Both the position numbers and the translations under genes were made by a program. A DNA stretch of 64,000 bases from Algicella marina (lineage in GTDB: Bacteria > Pseudomonadota > Alphaproteobacteria > Rhodobacterales > Rhodobacteraceae), in NCBI RefSeq assembly GCF_009931615.1, contig NZ_CP046620.1, positions 3,518,501 to 3,582,500 of the forward strand, read 5' to 3'. Of this stretch, positions 1 to 8,753 are shown piece by piece. Position 1 is the first letter of the stretch, and the number at the start of each line of letters is the position of its first letter. The notes beneath the pieces were generated by a model, which did not search any database, was not told where the DNA came from, and was given only the letters and a program-made list of their open reading frames with translations.

Positions 1-2
1 AC

Positions 3-1874
3 AAGGCATCTATCGCTGACCCGGAGGCATTCTGGGGCGAGGAAGGCAAACGACTGGACTGGATCAAGCCCTATTCAAAGGTAAAGAACGTCGATTTCGG
101 CTACCCGGATGTCTCGATCAAGTGGTACGAGGACGGCACACTCAATGTTGCTTCCAACTGCGTGGATCGGCACCTCGAAAAACGCGGAGACCAGACGGCG
201 ATCATATGGGAACCGGACGATCCGTCTGCGCCTGCCCAGCATATCCGCTACAGCGAGTTGCACGAAAATGTTTGCCGCATGGCAAACGTGCTCAAGGCAC
301 AGGGCGTGGGCAAGGGCGACCGCGTGGTTATTTACCTGCCGATGATCCCGGAGGCTGCCTATGCCATGCTCGCGACAGCCCGCATCGGCGCCGTCCACTC
401 GATCGTGTTCGCGGGTTTTTCACCGGATGCGCTCGCCAACCGGATCAATGATTGCGACGCCAAGGTGGTGATCACTGCCGATGAGGCCCCGCGCGGCGGA
501 CGCAAGACTGCGCTCAAATCCAACACGGATGCGGCCCTATTGCACTGCAAGGACAGGGTGAAGTGTCTCGTCGTCAAGCACACCGGGGGCCAGACAACCT
601 GGACGGAAGGGCGTGACATCGATGTGAAGGCGGAAATGGCCGCTGCGTCAACCGACTGCGCACCGGAGGAAGTCGGCGCCGAAGACCCGCTGTTCATTCT
701 TTATACCTCGGGCTCCACCGGTAAACCGAAGGGCGTCGTTCATACATCGGGTGGCTATCTCGTCTACGCGGCGATGACACATCAGTACACCTTCGACTAC
801 CATGACGGCGATATCTTCTGGTGTACGGCCGATGTCGGCTGGGTGACCGGCCACAGCTACATAATTTACGGGCCGCTCGCCAATGGCGCGACAACACTGA
901 TGTTCGAGGGCGTGCCGACTTACCCGGATGCCAGCCGGTTCTGGCAGGTTTGCGAAAAGCACAAGGTCAACCAGTTCTACACAGCGCCGACTGCCATTCG
1001 TGCGCTGATGGGGCAGGGCAGTGAGTTCGTTGAGAAGTGCGATCTGTCATCACTGCGCCTTCTCGGTACAGTTGGTGAGCCAATCAACCCCGAGGCATGG
1101 AACTGGTACAATGATGTCGTTGGGAAGGGCAAATGCCCGATCGTCGACACATGGTGGCAGACCGAGACCGGGGGCCACCTCATCACGCCGCTGCCCGGCG
1201 CGATTGAGACAAAGCCCGGCTCCGCCACCAAACCGTTCTTCGGTGTTCACCCGGTCATTCTCGACCCGACTTCGGGCGAGGAAATCACCGAGACGGAAGC
1301 CGAGGGCGTACTCTGCATCAAGGACAGCTGGCCCGGCCAGATGCGCACCGTTTACGGCGATCACGAGCGCTTTGTCAGCACTTATTTCGAGCAGTACAAG
1401 GGCTACTATTTCTCGGGCGATGGATGTCGCCGCGATGCCGATGGCTACTACTGGATCACCGGGCGCGTTGATGACGTAATCAACGTCTCGGGCCACCGTA
1501 TGGGCACTGCTGAGGTGGAAAGTGCGCTTGTCGCCCACTCATCCGTCGCCGAAGCGGCTGTTGTCGGTTATCCGCATGACATCAAAGGGCAGGGGATCTA
1601 TGCCTATGTCACCCTCATGAACGGGATCGAACCGACAGAGGACCTCCGCAAGGAACTTGAAAAATGGGTCCGCTCCGAAATCGGCCCCATCGCCAAGCCG
1701 GATCTCATTCAGTGGGCACCCGGACTGCCGAAGACCCGCTCCGGCAAGATCATGCGCCGCATCCTGAGAAAGATCGCGGAGGACGATTTCGGCGCGCTTG
1801 GCGATACCTCGACCCTCGCTGAACCCGCGGTAGTCGAAGACCTTATCGACAACCGGATGAACCGCAAGGGCTGA
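3..1874 (+). CDS. acs: Acetyl-CoA synthetase, 5' truncated by window edge
   Basis: Activates acetate to acetyl-CoA through an acetyl-AMP intermediate, in the cytoplasm. About 623 residues are visible and the frame is open to the window start, so only some 20-30 N-terminal residues should be missing. The AMP-binding P-loop [11 protein letters not shown] lies near nt 702-735. The WWQTETG motif follows, then the hinge region ([17 protein letters not shown]), and near the C-terminus the acetylatable lysine in TRSGKIMRR. This length and motif order match Acs rather than medium-chain acyl-CoA ligases. The next gene on the same strand is an unrelated permease. Family call is very secure. Confidence 0.97.
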   Translation, partial: KASIADPEAFWGEEGKRLDWIKPYSKVKNVDFGYPDVSIKWYEDGTLNVASNCVDRHLEKRGDQTAIIWEPDDPSAPAQHIRYSELHENVCRMANVLKAQGVGKGDRVVIYLPMIPEAAYAMLATARIGAVHSIVFAGFSPDALANRINDCDAKVVITADEAPRGGRKTALKSNTDAALLHCKDRVKCLVVKHTGGQTTWTEGRDIDVKAEMAAASTDCAPEEVGAEDPLFILYTSGSTGKPKGVVHTSGGYLVYAAMTHQYTFDYHDGDIFWCTADVGWVTGHSYIIYGPLANGATTLMFEGVPTYPDASRFWQVCEKHKVNQFYTAPTAIRALMGQGSEFVEKCDLSSLRLLGTVGEPINPEAWNWYNDVVGKGKCPIVDTWWQTETGGHLITPLPGAIETKPGSATKPFFGVHPVILDPTSGEEITETEAEGVLCIKDSWPGQMRTVYGDHERFVSTYFEQYKGYYFSGDGCRRDADGYYWITGRVDDVINVSGHRMGTAEVESALVAHSSVAEAAVVGYPHDIKGQGIYAYVTLMNGIEPTEDLRKELEKWVRSEIGPIAKPDLIQWAPGLPKTRSGKIMRRILRKIAEDDFGALGDTSTLAEPAVVEDLIDNRMNRKG

Positions 1875-1944
1875 CCACGGGTTCTTGACCGCCTACCGCG
1901 CGCCGCATACTGCTGGCAAAACGGCGCGCGGGGAGGGCGCTTTG

Positions 1945-2796
1945 ATGCAGCCTTCTATGTGGCGCGCAATCGGCCTGATGGCGCTTTCCATGAGCCTGAT
2001 TCCGGCGGGGGACGGGGTCGGCAAACTGATGATGGAGGACTACGGCGTCGCGCCGTTCTTCATCGCCTGGTCGCGTTTCTCGATCGGGGTGATCCTGGTT
2101 CTGCCGTTTCTTAACCAGCGCAACTTTGCCCCGCGTGCTCTGATGGACTGGCGGGTGCTGCTGCGCGGCGCGCTGATCGGAGGCACCGTTGCGCTTATCC
2201 TCACCGGTGCTCGAACCGAGGGACTGGCCACTGTCTTCGGTGCGTTCTTCATCGGGCCGATTCTTTCCTATTTCTTGTCTGCCCTCTTCCTGAAAGAGCC
2301 GATCCGCCCGGCACAGACAGCCTTGTTGTTCATCGGGTTCGTTGGTGTTCTGCTGGTCATCAAGCCCGGTTTCGGGATGACGCCGGGCATTGCTTTCGCC
2401 GCACTGGCTGGCGTCGGCTACGGGATGTATCTCGTCACCGGCCGCTGGCTTGCCAATGCGGCCCCGGCTATGACGCTGCTGTTTGCGCAAGTTGGCGTCG
2501 CAGCTATTGTTCTGATTCCCTTCGGTATTTCGGACATTCCACCGATGCGGGGATATCTGCCGATGTTGCTGCTGATCAGCGCCTTCACCTCTACCCTCGC
2601 CAACTTCCTTTTGCTCTTTGCCTATCGGGAGGTTCAGGCCACCCGCCTGGCCCCCTTTGTCTACCTGCAACTGGTGGCGGCCACGCTCTACGGCTTCCTG
2701 CTGTTCGGCGACATCCCCGACCTGCTGACTATTGCAGGATTGCTGCTGTTGGTGAGTTCCGGTTTCAGCTCCCTTGCGCTGAAACGCGGCCCGTGA
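1945..2796 (+). CDS. EamA/DMT-family permease
   Basis: Predicted inner-membrane drug/metabolite transporter of about 283 residues, made of two EamA repeats with roughly ten hydrophobic helices; the substrate cannot be told from sequence. A longer frame begins at TTG 1885, but ATG 1945 has the Shine-Dalgarno run GGGGAGGG just upstream, and the protein then begins directly with the first membrane helix (MQPSMWRAIGLMALSMSLI). It lies 70 bp after acs and may be cotranscribed; no functional link is evident. Confidence 0.85.
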   Translation: MQPSMWRAIGLMALSMSLIPAGDGVGKLMMEDYGVAPFFIAWSRFSIGVILVLPFLNQRNFAPRALMDWRVLLRGALIGGTVALILTGARTEGLATVFGAFFIGPILSYFLSALFLKEPIRPAQTALLFIGFVGVLLVIKPGFGMTPGIAFAALAGVGYGMYLVTGRWLANAAPAMTLLFAQVGVAAIVLIPFGISDIPPMRGYLPMLLLISAFTSTLANFLLLFAYREVQATRLAPFVYLQLVAATLYGFLLFGDIPDLLTIAGLLLLVSSGFSSLALKRGP

Positions 2797-2854
2797 TTCA
2801 CTCCGGACAACAAACGATAAAAATATCGAATTGAGCGAGAGCAGGAGACTGAAA

Positions 2855-3133
2855 ATGGGACGGATCATTCCCTTCGTCTTGACGGCGTTGGTCATGGTGA
2901 GTTGCAGCAAGTCGGAAGAGGTTGAAGCCCCCGAACCTGTGAATGAGTGCGGAGCGCTGGAGGCTCAGGAGCTTGTTGGCAAGACGGTGGAAGACCTCGC
3001 CGCGATGACCTTTGCCGCCGAAGTTACACGCTTCATCAATCCCGGTGACGTGATCACTCAGGATTTCCGGCCGGAGCGGATGAATATCGTCTTCGATGAA
3101 GACGGAGCGATCACCCGCGTTTACTGCGGCTGA
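2855..3133 (+). CDS. Small lipoprotein, peptidase inhibitor I78-like
   Basis: Protein of 92 residues with a short signal peptide ending in a lipobox-like VMVSC, so probably lipidated and facing the periplasm. The mature part has the I78 pattern: a Cys-Gly-Ala start, LVGKTVEDL, a central R-x-INPGDVITQDFRPERMNI and a C-terminal VYCG. I78 proteins are small potato-inhibitor-like inhibitors of serine peptidases. ATG 2855 is preferred over TTG 2831 because GCAGGAG lies about 7 nt before it. The target protease is unknown; a subtilisin-like protease is encoded in this window but 36 kb away. Confidence 0.72.
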   Translation: MGRIIPFVLTALVMVSCSKSEEVEAPEPVNECGALEAQELVGKTVEDLAAMTFAAEVTRFINPGDVITQDFRPERMNIVFDEDGAITRVYCG

Positions 3134-3139
3134 GCCTGT

Positions 3140-3472
3140 TCAGGCGAAACGCATCATGCAGAACAGGGAGGCCATGGCAAAGACGATGCCGAGGCCTTCC
3201 CGCGGTGTCAGCTTCTCGCCGAAGACGGCGACTCCCAGAAATGTCATGAACAATATCGTCAGCACGGCATAGAGCACGCCGACCGAGGCGAGTGTCATGT
3301 GGCGCATGGCAAAGAAGAAGCCGATGCCGGAAAGCATGTACATCATCATGCCGCCGGCGAGTTGAGCGCCGCCTTGCGCGCCCGGCTGCATGGACGCGAG
3401 TTTCAGGAACCAGTCACCGATGATGGTGACGACGACAATGCCGATCATGGCCAATGCGGGTGCGACGGACAT
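3140..3472 (-). CDS. SMR/EamA-like small multidrug-type permease
   Basis: Protein of 110 residues that is almost entirely hydrophobic, with four predicted membrane helices, matching the size and layout of the small multidrug resistance/half-EamA family. The first helix carries an acidic residue (GDWFLK) where SMR exporters have their conserved Glu, so proton coupling is plausible but unproven. ATG 3472 follows an AGGGAGA sequence. It lies directly downstream of dnaE2 on the same strand (about 60 bp), so it could be reached by dnaE2 transcription. The substrate is unknown. Confidence 0.7.
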   Translation of the reverse strand: MSVAPALAMIGIVVVTIIGDWFLKLASMQPGAQGGAQLAGGMMMYMLSGIGFFFAMRHMTLASVGVLYAVLTILFMTFLGVAVFGEKLTPREGLGIVFAMASLFCMMRFA

Positions 3473-3532
3473 TTCATTCTCCCTTTTGAATGCTATCCTG
3501 CCGAAGCCTTGCAGTCCGCGCTGTGCCGTTTG

Positions 3533-6430
3533 CTACATTTCCTGCGTGTCCTCCGCCCGCCAGCCGGGGGTGAGATACTGGCGTAACAGTGCCATGGGGT
3601 GCGCGCGCAATGTCATGCGCATGGCGGAGTAATCCTCGACGACCTCCTCTCCCTCACTCATCCGAGGCAGGCTTACGGGTGGCTCGACGATGCCCTCGCC
3701 ATCGATGTCCTGCGCGAACAGTGGTAGAGGTTCGGCACTGCGCAGCGCCTGCGTCTGCCACTGTGCCTCGCGCCGGTTGTGGCCGAGACTGGCGAAGACA
3801 TCGGCTTCCGCCAGAATGGTCAGCACCCGCGCCGGCGTACCGGCACGTCGCCATACATCCTCCACCGCGCGGTAGCCGTTGCCACGGGCGGAAGTGATCC
3901 AGATCGCCTCGTCCTCGCGCATCGACTTGATCTGGCGGAAGCCCAGCCGCAGCGCCAGCCCACCGCGCCCGTCCGGCTCCATCACATTGTTCCAGTAGCT
4001 GGCATTGATGTCGATGGGCCGCACCTCCACCCCGTGCTGGCGGGCATCGCGCACGATCTGGGCGGGGGAGTAGAAACCCATAGGCTGGGAATTGAGCAAG
4101 GCGCAGGCGAAGATACCGGGGTGGTGACGCTTGATCCATGCGGAGGCATAGACCAGCAACGCGAAACTGGCTGCGTGGCTCTCGGGAAAGCCGTATTCGC
4201 CGAAACCCTCGATCTGATTGAAACATCGTTCCGCGAAATCGGCCGGATGACCGTTGCGGGCCATGCCCTCCAGAAATCGTTCCCGGAACAGATGAATGGT
4301 ACCGTTTTTCTTGAAGGTGGCCAGCGCACGCCGCAGCCTGTCCGCCTCCTCCGGAGAGAAACCCGCGCCGATGATGGCAATCTGCATCGCCTGCTCCTGG
4401 AACAGCGGCACTCCCAGGGTTTTGCCCAGCACATCGCCGAGCGCGTCGGACGGAAAGTCCACCTTCTCCTCTCCCCTGCGTCTGCGAATATAGGGATGGA
4501 CCATGTCGCCCTGAATGGGGCCGGGACGGATGATGGCGACCTCGATCACCAGATCGTAGAAATTGCGCGGGCGCATCCGGGGCAGGAAGTTCATCTGCGC
4601 CCGGCTTTCCACCTGGAAGACACCGATTGAATCGGCAACACAGAGCATGTCGTACACCTTCGGATCCTCCGCCGGCAGCGTGGCGAGGGTGTAGTCCAGG
4701 CCGTGATGCGCCTCCAGCAACTCGAAGGCCTTGCGGATACAGGTGAGCATGCCGAGCGCCAGCACGTCGACCTTGAGGATGCCGAGCGCGTCGATATCGT
4801 CCTTGTCCCAACAGATGACGGTGCGGTCCTCCATCGCCGCGTTCTCGATCGGCACCAGCGCATCTAGCCGCCCCTCCGTCATGATGAAACCGCCGACGTG
4901 CTGCGACAGGTGACGGGGGAAGCCGCGGATCTCCTCAACCAGCGCGATGGTCTGCTGCAGACGTCTGTCACCAGGGTCGAGCCCGATTTCGCGCAGGCGC
5001 TCCTCGGTGATGCCGCCGCCGCCCCAGCCCCAGAGCTGCGAGGACATGGCGGCGATCGTGTCCTCCGACAGGCCCATCGCGTGGCCAACCTCCCGGATCG
5101 CGCGCTTGCCGCGATAGTGAATCACCGTGGCGCAGAGCCCGGCCCGGTGACGCCCGTAACGCTGATAGATATACTGGATCACTTCCTCGCGGCGCTCATG
5201 CTCGAAGTCGACGTCGATGTCCGGCGGCTCGTCGCGGGCCTCGGAGACAAACCTCTCGAACACCATGGTGCCGATCTCCGGACTGACGGAAGTGATGCCG
5301 AGAGCGAAGCAGACGACGGAGTTGGCCGCCGAGCCGCGGCCCTGACAGAGAATGCCGCGGGAACGGGCGAAGCGAACGGTATCCTCCACCGTCAGGAAAT
5401 AGGGGGCGTAGGCCAGCCGGCCGATGAGAGCGAGTTCATGTCCGGCCTGTTTGCGCACCTTTTCAGGCGCACCCTCCGGGTAGCGCCAACGCAGGCCCTC
5501 GTGCGTCAGGCGTTCCAGCCGTGCCTGCGGGGCCTCGCCCTCCGTCACCTCGGAAGGATATTCGTAGCGTAATTCCTCCAGCGAGAAGCGACATCGTCCG
5601 GCGATGCGCCCCGTTTCTGCAATCGCCTCCGCGTAGCCGGGGAAAAGATGAACCATTTCGTCCTCCGAGCGCAGCCTCTGCTCCGCATTGGCCTGGGCCT
5701 GACGGCCAAGCGTGTCGATGCGCCGCCCCTCGCGGATGCAAGTGAGTACATCGACAAGCCGCCGCCGCGCCCCGTGGTGCATGACGGGTGCTGCAGTGAG
5801 GGCAAGAGGAACGCGAAGGCTTTTGGCAAGTCGGCGGCAGACGTGGAAGCGCGCATCATCGAGACCATCATACCTGGGGCTGGCCAAAAGGGTGCACTGG
5901 GTCTCGTAGCGCCGCGACAACTGCCGTGCCTCCTGCAGCCACGAGCCCGCGGCGGCATCGGCGGGCAGCGACCTTGGCGGGTGCAGCAGCAGTTCCTGCC
6001 CGGCACCATGGTCCAGCAGGTCGTCCATGTGCAACTCGCACTCTCCCTTTGCCGCCCTTCGCCGCCCGAGAGTGAGAAGCTGACACAGCCGTCCCCATGC
6101 GGCCCTGTCACGTGGCAGTACCGTCACTTCCGTGCCGGACGTGAGGCAGACACGCGCGCCGGGCAACAGCCGGGGGGCGACGGTGCCATGGGGGAGGTCG
6201 AGGCCGAGGGTGGAGAGCGTTTGCGCATCGCCTGCCTGCCGTGCCTCAATGGCGCGGGCAATCTCGCGCAGTTTCACATGGGCCCGGACGATGCCGGAGA
6301 CGGAATTGCGATCCGTCACTGCTATGGCGGGCAGACCGAAGAGTGCTGCCCGCAACGCATATTCCTCCGCGTGGCTGCCGCCGGTGAGGAAGGTGAAGTT
6401 GGTGGTGACCGCAAGTTCCGCAAAGGCCAT
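3533..6430 (-). CDS. dnaE2: Error-prone DNA polymerase DnaE2, C-terminally short
   Basis: Alpha-type polymerase III paralogue that carries out mutagenic translesion synthesis with ImuB in the SOS response. Order: PHP domain (first ~200 residues, beginning FAELAVTTNFTFLTGGSH), polymerase palm with the catalytic aspartates in PDIDVDF, fingers, helix-hairpin-helix region and an end at VVEDYSAMRMTLRAHPMALLRQ. From memory, homologues have about 1050-1150 residues and go on into an OB-fold domain. This one has 965 and stops at TAG 14 residues after ALLRQ. No OB-like coding is visible in the 60 bp to the next gene. A LexA box 46 bp upstream shows SOS control. Confidence 0.95.
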   Translation of the reverse strand: MAFAELAVTTNFTFLTGGSHAEEYALRAALFGLPAIAVTDRNSVSGIVRAHVKLREIARAIEARQAGDAQTLSTLGLDLPHGTVAPRLLPGARVCLTSGTEVTVLPRDRAAWGRLCQLLTLGRRRAAKGECELHMDDLLDHGAGQELLLHPPRSLPADAAAGSWLQEARQLSRRYETQCTLLASPRYDGLDDARFHVCRRLAKSLRVPLALTAAPVMHHGARRRLVDVLTCIREGRRIDTLGRQAQANAEQRLRSEDEMVHLFPGYAEAIAETGRIAGRCRFSLEELRYEYPSEVTEGEAPQARLERLTHEGLRWRYPEGAPEKVRKQAGHELALIGRLAYAPYFLTVEDTVRFARSRGILCQGRGSAANSVVCFALGITSVSPEIGTMVFERFVSEARDEPPDIDVDFEHERREEVIQYIYQRYGRHRAGLCATVIHYRGKRAIREVGHAMGLSEDTIAAMSSQLWGWGGGGITEERLREIGLDPGDRRLQQTIALVEEIRGFPRHLSQHVGGFIMTEGRLDALVPIENAAMEDRTVICWDKDDIDALGILKVDVLALGMLTCIRKAFELLEAHHGLDYTLATLPAEDPKVYDMLCVADSIGVFQVESRAQMNFLPRMRPRNFYDLVIEVAIIRPGPIQGDMVHPYIRRRRGEEKVDFPSDALGDVLGKTLGVPLFQEQAMQIAIIGAGFSPEEADRLRRALATFKKNGTIHLFRERFLEGMARNGHPADFAERCFNQIEGFGEYGFPESHAASFALLVYASAWIKRHHPGIFACALLNSQPMGFYSPAQIVRDARQHGVEVRPIDINASYWNNVMEPDGRGGLALRLGFRQIKSMREDEAIWITSARGNGYRAVEDVWRRAGTPARVLTILAEADVFASLGHNRREAQWQTQALRSAEPLPLFAQDIDGEGIVEPPVSLPRMSEGEEVVEDYSAMRMTLRAHPMALLRQYLTPGWRAEDTQEM

Positions 6431-6475
6431 GAGCGCCTGCCGTGTTGGCTCGACCCGCTGTGGGGCGACTCAAAA

Positions 6476-6490
6476 GTTCATGATTTGTTC
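6476..6490. promoter_or_regulatory. LexA (SOS) box upstream of dnaE2
   Basis: GTTC-ATGATTT-GTTC, an exact match to the alphaproteobacterial LexA operator GTTC-N7-GTTC, centred about 53 bp upstream of the dnaE2 start. It predicts LexA repression and DNA-damage induction. Confidence 0.85.
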
Positions 6491-6519
6491 CATGATATGG
6501 AGCCTCTCGTAAAGAGTCA

Positions 6520-6555
6520 AAGAGGCCATGGACGCGATTGCGGCCATGGCCTCTT
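6520..6555 (-). terminator. Intrinsic terminator of the small secreted-protein gene
   Basis: Perfect 12-bp inverted repeat AAGAGGCCATGG / CCATGGCCTCTT with a 12-nt loop. On the minus strand it is followed by a T-rich stretch (TTGACTCTTT). It lies 12 bp past the 6568-6819 gene and just before the dnaE2 LexA box, so it would insulate dnaE2 from upstream transcription. Confidence 0.7.
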
Positions 6556-6567
6556 GTCATGTCGCGA

Positions 6568-6819
6568 TCAGTTGACGAGCGCGAAGACCTGTGATGAGCA
6601 GCCCTTGCACTCGACCTCCGCCTTGGCGAGGGAGACCTTGCCGAAGCGGGTTTCGATGACAATCTTCGTCGCATCCTCTTCCACGACCCGGCCGACGAAT
6701 ACGACCGGGCTGTTCGTTACGGAGACTGTGACAACGTCCGCGGCGACTGCCGTAGAGAAGAATGTGAGAGAGAACGCCAGCACTGCCATCCGGCAGATTT
6801 TTTTCTGGAGGGAAACCAT
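6568..6819 (-). CDS. Small secreted protein of unknown function
   Basis: Protein of 83 residues with a clear signal peptide (MVSLQKKICRMAVLAFSLTF followed by an AVAA-type cleavage site). The short mature part looks beta-rich, with alternating Val/Ile (VTVSVTNSPVVFVGRVV), and ends in a CKGC pair that could form a disulfide. ATG 6819 is preferred over an upstream TTG because AAGGA lies 7 nt before it. It sits between imuB and dnaE2 on the same strand but has its own AT-rich upstream region and its own terminator, so it is probably an independent unit. I do not recognise the family. Confidence 0.65.
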   Translation of the reverse strand: MVSLQKKICRMAVLAFSLTFFSTAVAADVVTVSVTNSPVVFVGRVVEEDATKIVIETRFGKVSLAKAEVECKGCSSQVFALVN

Positions 6820-6970
6820 TGTTGTGTCCTTCGTTACAAGTCTCAATCGTTACACGTTGCCTGTGCGCTTTCCCGCGAACATCCGGGAGACAGGCCAACA
6901 ATGAGTACGTATCAAGTTTTGTTCGAGTTTTATCCTAATACGTACATTACATTCTTGCAGCTAAAAGCTT

Positions 6971-6987
6971 TCTGTTTGGTTAACAGA
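6971..6987. repeat. Inverted repeat in the upstream region of the 6568-6819 gene
   Basis: TCTGTT-TGGTT-AACAGA, 6-bp arms with 5-bp spacing, inside the unusually AT-rich 6847-7029 gap between the small secreted-protein gene and imuB. It could be an operator for the secreted-protein gene; no regulator is assigned. Confidence 0.35.
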
Positions 6988-7029
6988 CATCAACCAAGAT
7001 ATTGTTCTTAAGGTGACAGAAAATGGCAA

Positions 7030-8670
7030 CTAATTGAACGTGCCCTGAATGTACCAGTTTTGCCACGCCTGTTTGTCCGGCGTCCGGAAAATCCACAGCC
7101 GCGTTCCGTCCACCGTCTCAATCCGCCAATAATCACGTACCCCGCTGCGCCAGGCGGGATCGTCCAGCCACCATTCCGGTGCAATCCGCTCCGGCCCGGC
7201 GGCATTGGCCAGTTCGAATGCCCGCCGCCGCCAGCGAAAACGGCGGGGTGGCGTGTGATTGTCGCCGCCCGTCAGCGGTTCAGGTGTGAACAGACGCAGC
7301 GGCCGCGGGCTCGCGGGCAGGGGCCAGTCGGGTGCGGGCGGAGAGAAGGCCGCGGCCATCACCGTGCCGGCCTTCTCCGGGATGTGGCTGTCCGCCGGGT
7401 GCAATCGAGTCATAGCCTCGGTGCCCAGACGCGCACCGATCCTGTCCATCAGCGCGTGAAGGGCAGTATCCTCCGGCATGTCCTGACGGCTGCGGGCCGC
7501 GCCTGTCGCTTCCATGTGGCCCATGTGCTGAATGGCGGCCAGCGGCTCTGTCACATGCGCTTGCAGGCGCAACCGCTCGATCCCGAAACCGGCCTCGATC
7601 CGGCCGGCCTGCAAAGCAAGCAGGGGACGGATACGCTCCGCGTCATGGGTGGCGCTGGCCAGTCCCACCTCTACCGTCTGGCTGCTGTGATCCGTGCGTG
7701 TGGCGCTGAGCCGCAGCCGCCGCGCCCCGCGCCCGGCCGCTTCCAGCCGTGCGGTCAGCGGCGGCAGCAACCGCTCCAGTCCCGCAAGGATATCCGCCTC
7801 CAGCCCGATCGGCTCCGGCAGGCTGATCCGGGTGGCGAAATGCAACGGCGGACCTTGGGGCGAGATCGGCTCTGGCTCCGCACCGAAGGCCTGATCCAGC
7901 CGGCGCATCACCTCTATGCCGAAGCGGCGGGCCAGAGCCGCTCGCGGTAGGCCGGCCAGATCCTCTACCCGCCGCAGACCGAGACGGGCAAGGCCCGCCG
8001 TGGTTTCTGCATCCAGGCGCAACGCGGCGACGGGCAGCGGCCCCAGCGCCCGGCGCGTGCCGTTCGGCGGAACGATCCGCACCGACTGCTGCTGCGGCTC
8101 CGGTACTGCCGCCCGCCGCCGTTTCACCGCGCGGGAACGCGTGGCCCGCGCCTCCTGGTCTATTGCATCTCCACTGCGCAGGCTCTGGCCGCCGCCAGCC
8201 GTGTAGCGTGCCGCCGCCCAGGCTGCGCCCCGGGTGTTGGCAATGCCGATCTGTACGGAAAGCCCGAAATCGGCGCAGTCGAGACAAAGCTCTTCGGCCA
8301 GCGCCGCCTCGCCGCCGAAGAGATGTGCACAGCCTGTCAGATCCACCAGCAGTGCCGCTTCGCCGTCGATGGCGACCCAGGGGGAAAATCGTCCGGCCCA
8401 GCGGCACAGCGCGGTAAGGAAACCGGCCTGCCTTGCCACATCCGCACCGCGTGTCACCAGGTCGGGGCACATCGCCCGCGCATCCGTGACGCCCATTCCG
8501 GCCGTCAGCCCCGCTTCGCTCGCCATTGCCGAAAGGCTGGTCAGCACCTGCCGGCCCATCCGGTCTTCTGTTACAGCAAAGACGGTTTCCGCCAACTCCG
8601 GCTCCCGCCGCAGGGCGATGTCTGCGGCAAGGCGTGGAAACCAGAGTGAAAGGGCACGGCGCTGGGAAAT
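7030..8670 (-). CDS. imuB: ImuB, Y-family polymerase-like mutasome protein
   Basis: Catalytically inactive Y-family polymerase relative that links DnaE2 to the beta clamp. The core has the ImuB hallmark DLTGCAHLFGGE, and the C-terminus ends in the usual FRWRRRAFE ... PEWW ... RDYWRIE pattern; RPLRLF near residue 455 may be the clamp motif. The first ordinary start is TTG 8595, but family-like sequence continues 25 residues upstream (SQRRALSLWFPRLAADIALR). An in-frame stop lies just before it, with no ATG/GTG/TTG between. ATT 8670 has GAGG six bases upstream and is chosen here, giving 546 aa. No imuA precedes it. Confidence 0.9.
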   Translation of the reverse strand: MSQRRALSLWFPRLAADIALRREPELAETVFAVTEDRMGRQVLTSLSAMASEAGLTAGMGVTDARAMCPDLVTRGADVARQAGFLTALCRWAGRFSPWVAIDGEAALLVDLTGCAHLFGGEAALAEELCLDCADFGLSVQIGIANTRGAAWAAARYTAGGGQSLRSGDAIDQEARATRSRAVKRRRAAVPEPQQQSVRIVPPNGTRRALGPLPVAALRLDAETTAGLARLGLRRVEDLAGLPRAALARRFGIEVMRRLDQAFGAEPEPISPQGPPLHFATRISLPEPIGLEADILAGLERLLPPLTARLEAAGRGARRLRLSATRTDHSSQTVEVGLASATHDAERIRPLLALQAGRIEAGFGIERLRLQAHVTEPLAAIQHMGHMEATGAARSRQDMPEDTALHALMDRIGARLGTEAMTRLHPADSHIPEKAGTVMAAAFSPPAPDWPLPASPRPLRLFTPEPLTGGDNHTPPRRFRWRRRAFELANAAGPERIAPEWWLDDPAWRSGVRDYWRIETVDGTRLWIFRTPDKQAWQNWYIQGTFN

Positions 8671-8691
8671 ATTGGACCTCGGGACTCATGT

Positions 8692-8706
8692 GTTCACTTT
8701 TTGTTC
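8692..8706. promoter_or_regulatory. LexA (SOS) box upstream of imuB
   Basis: GTTC-ACTTTTT-GTTC, an exact GTTC-N7-GTTC alphaproteobacterial LexA operator in the 83-bp gap between the end of fliG and imuB. It is about 22 bp upstream of the proposed ATT start, so transcription should start inside or just downstream of the box, leaving a short leader. Confidence 0.85.
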
Positions 8707-8753
8707 TAAAATACTCCGTGAACGTGCGGAGTCGAGTCCCAAAGCCACCGGGT

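Noticed and set aside
1843-2910. Long open frame on the minus strand across the DMT permease
   Set aside because: Rich in Gln/Arg/His with no motif; the plus strand encodes a clear ten-helix permease.
5648-6904. 418-codon plus-strand frame across the start of dnaE2
   Set aside because: Antisense to the PHP domain of dnaE2; composition is typical of shadow frames in GC-rich DNA.
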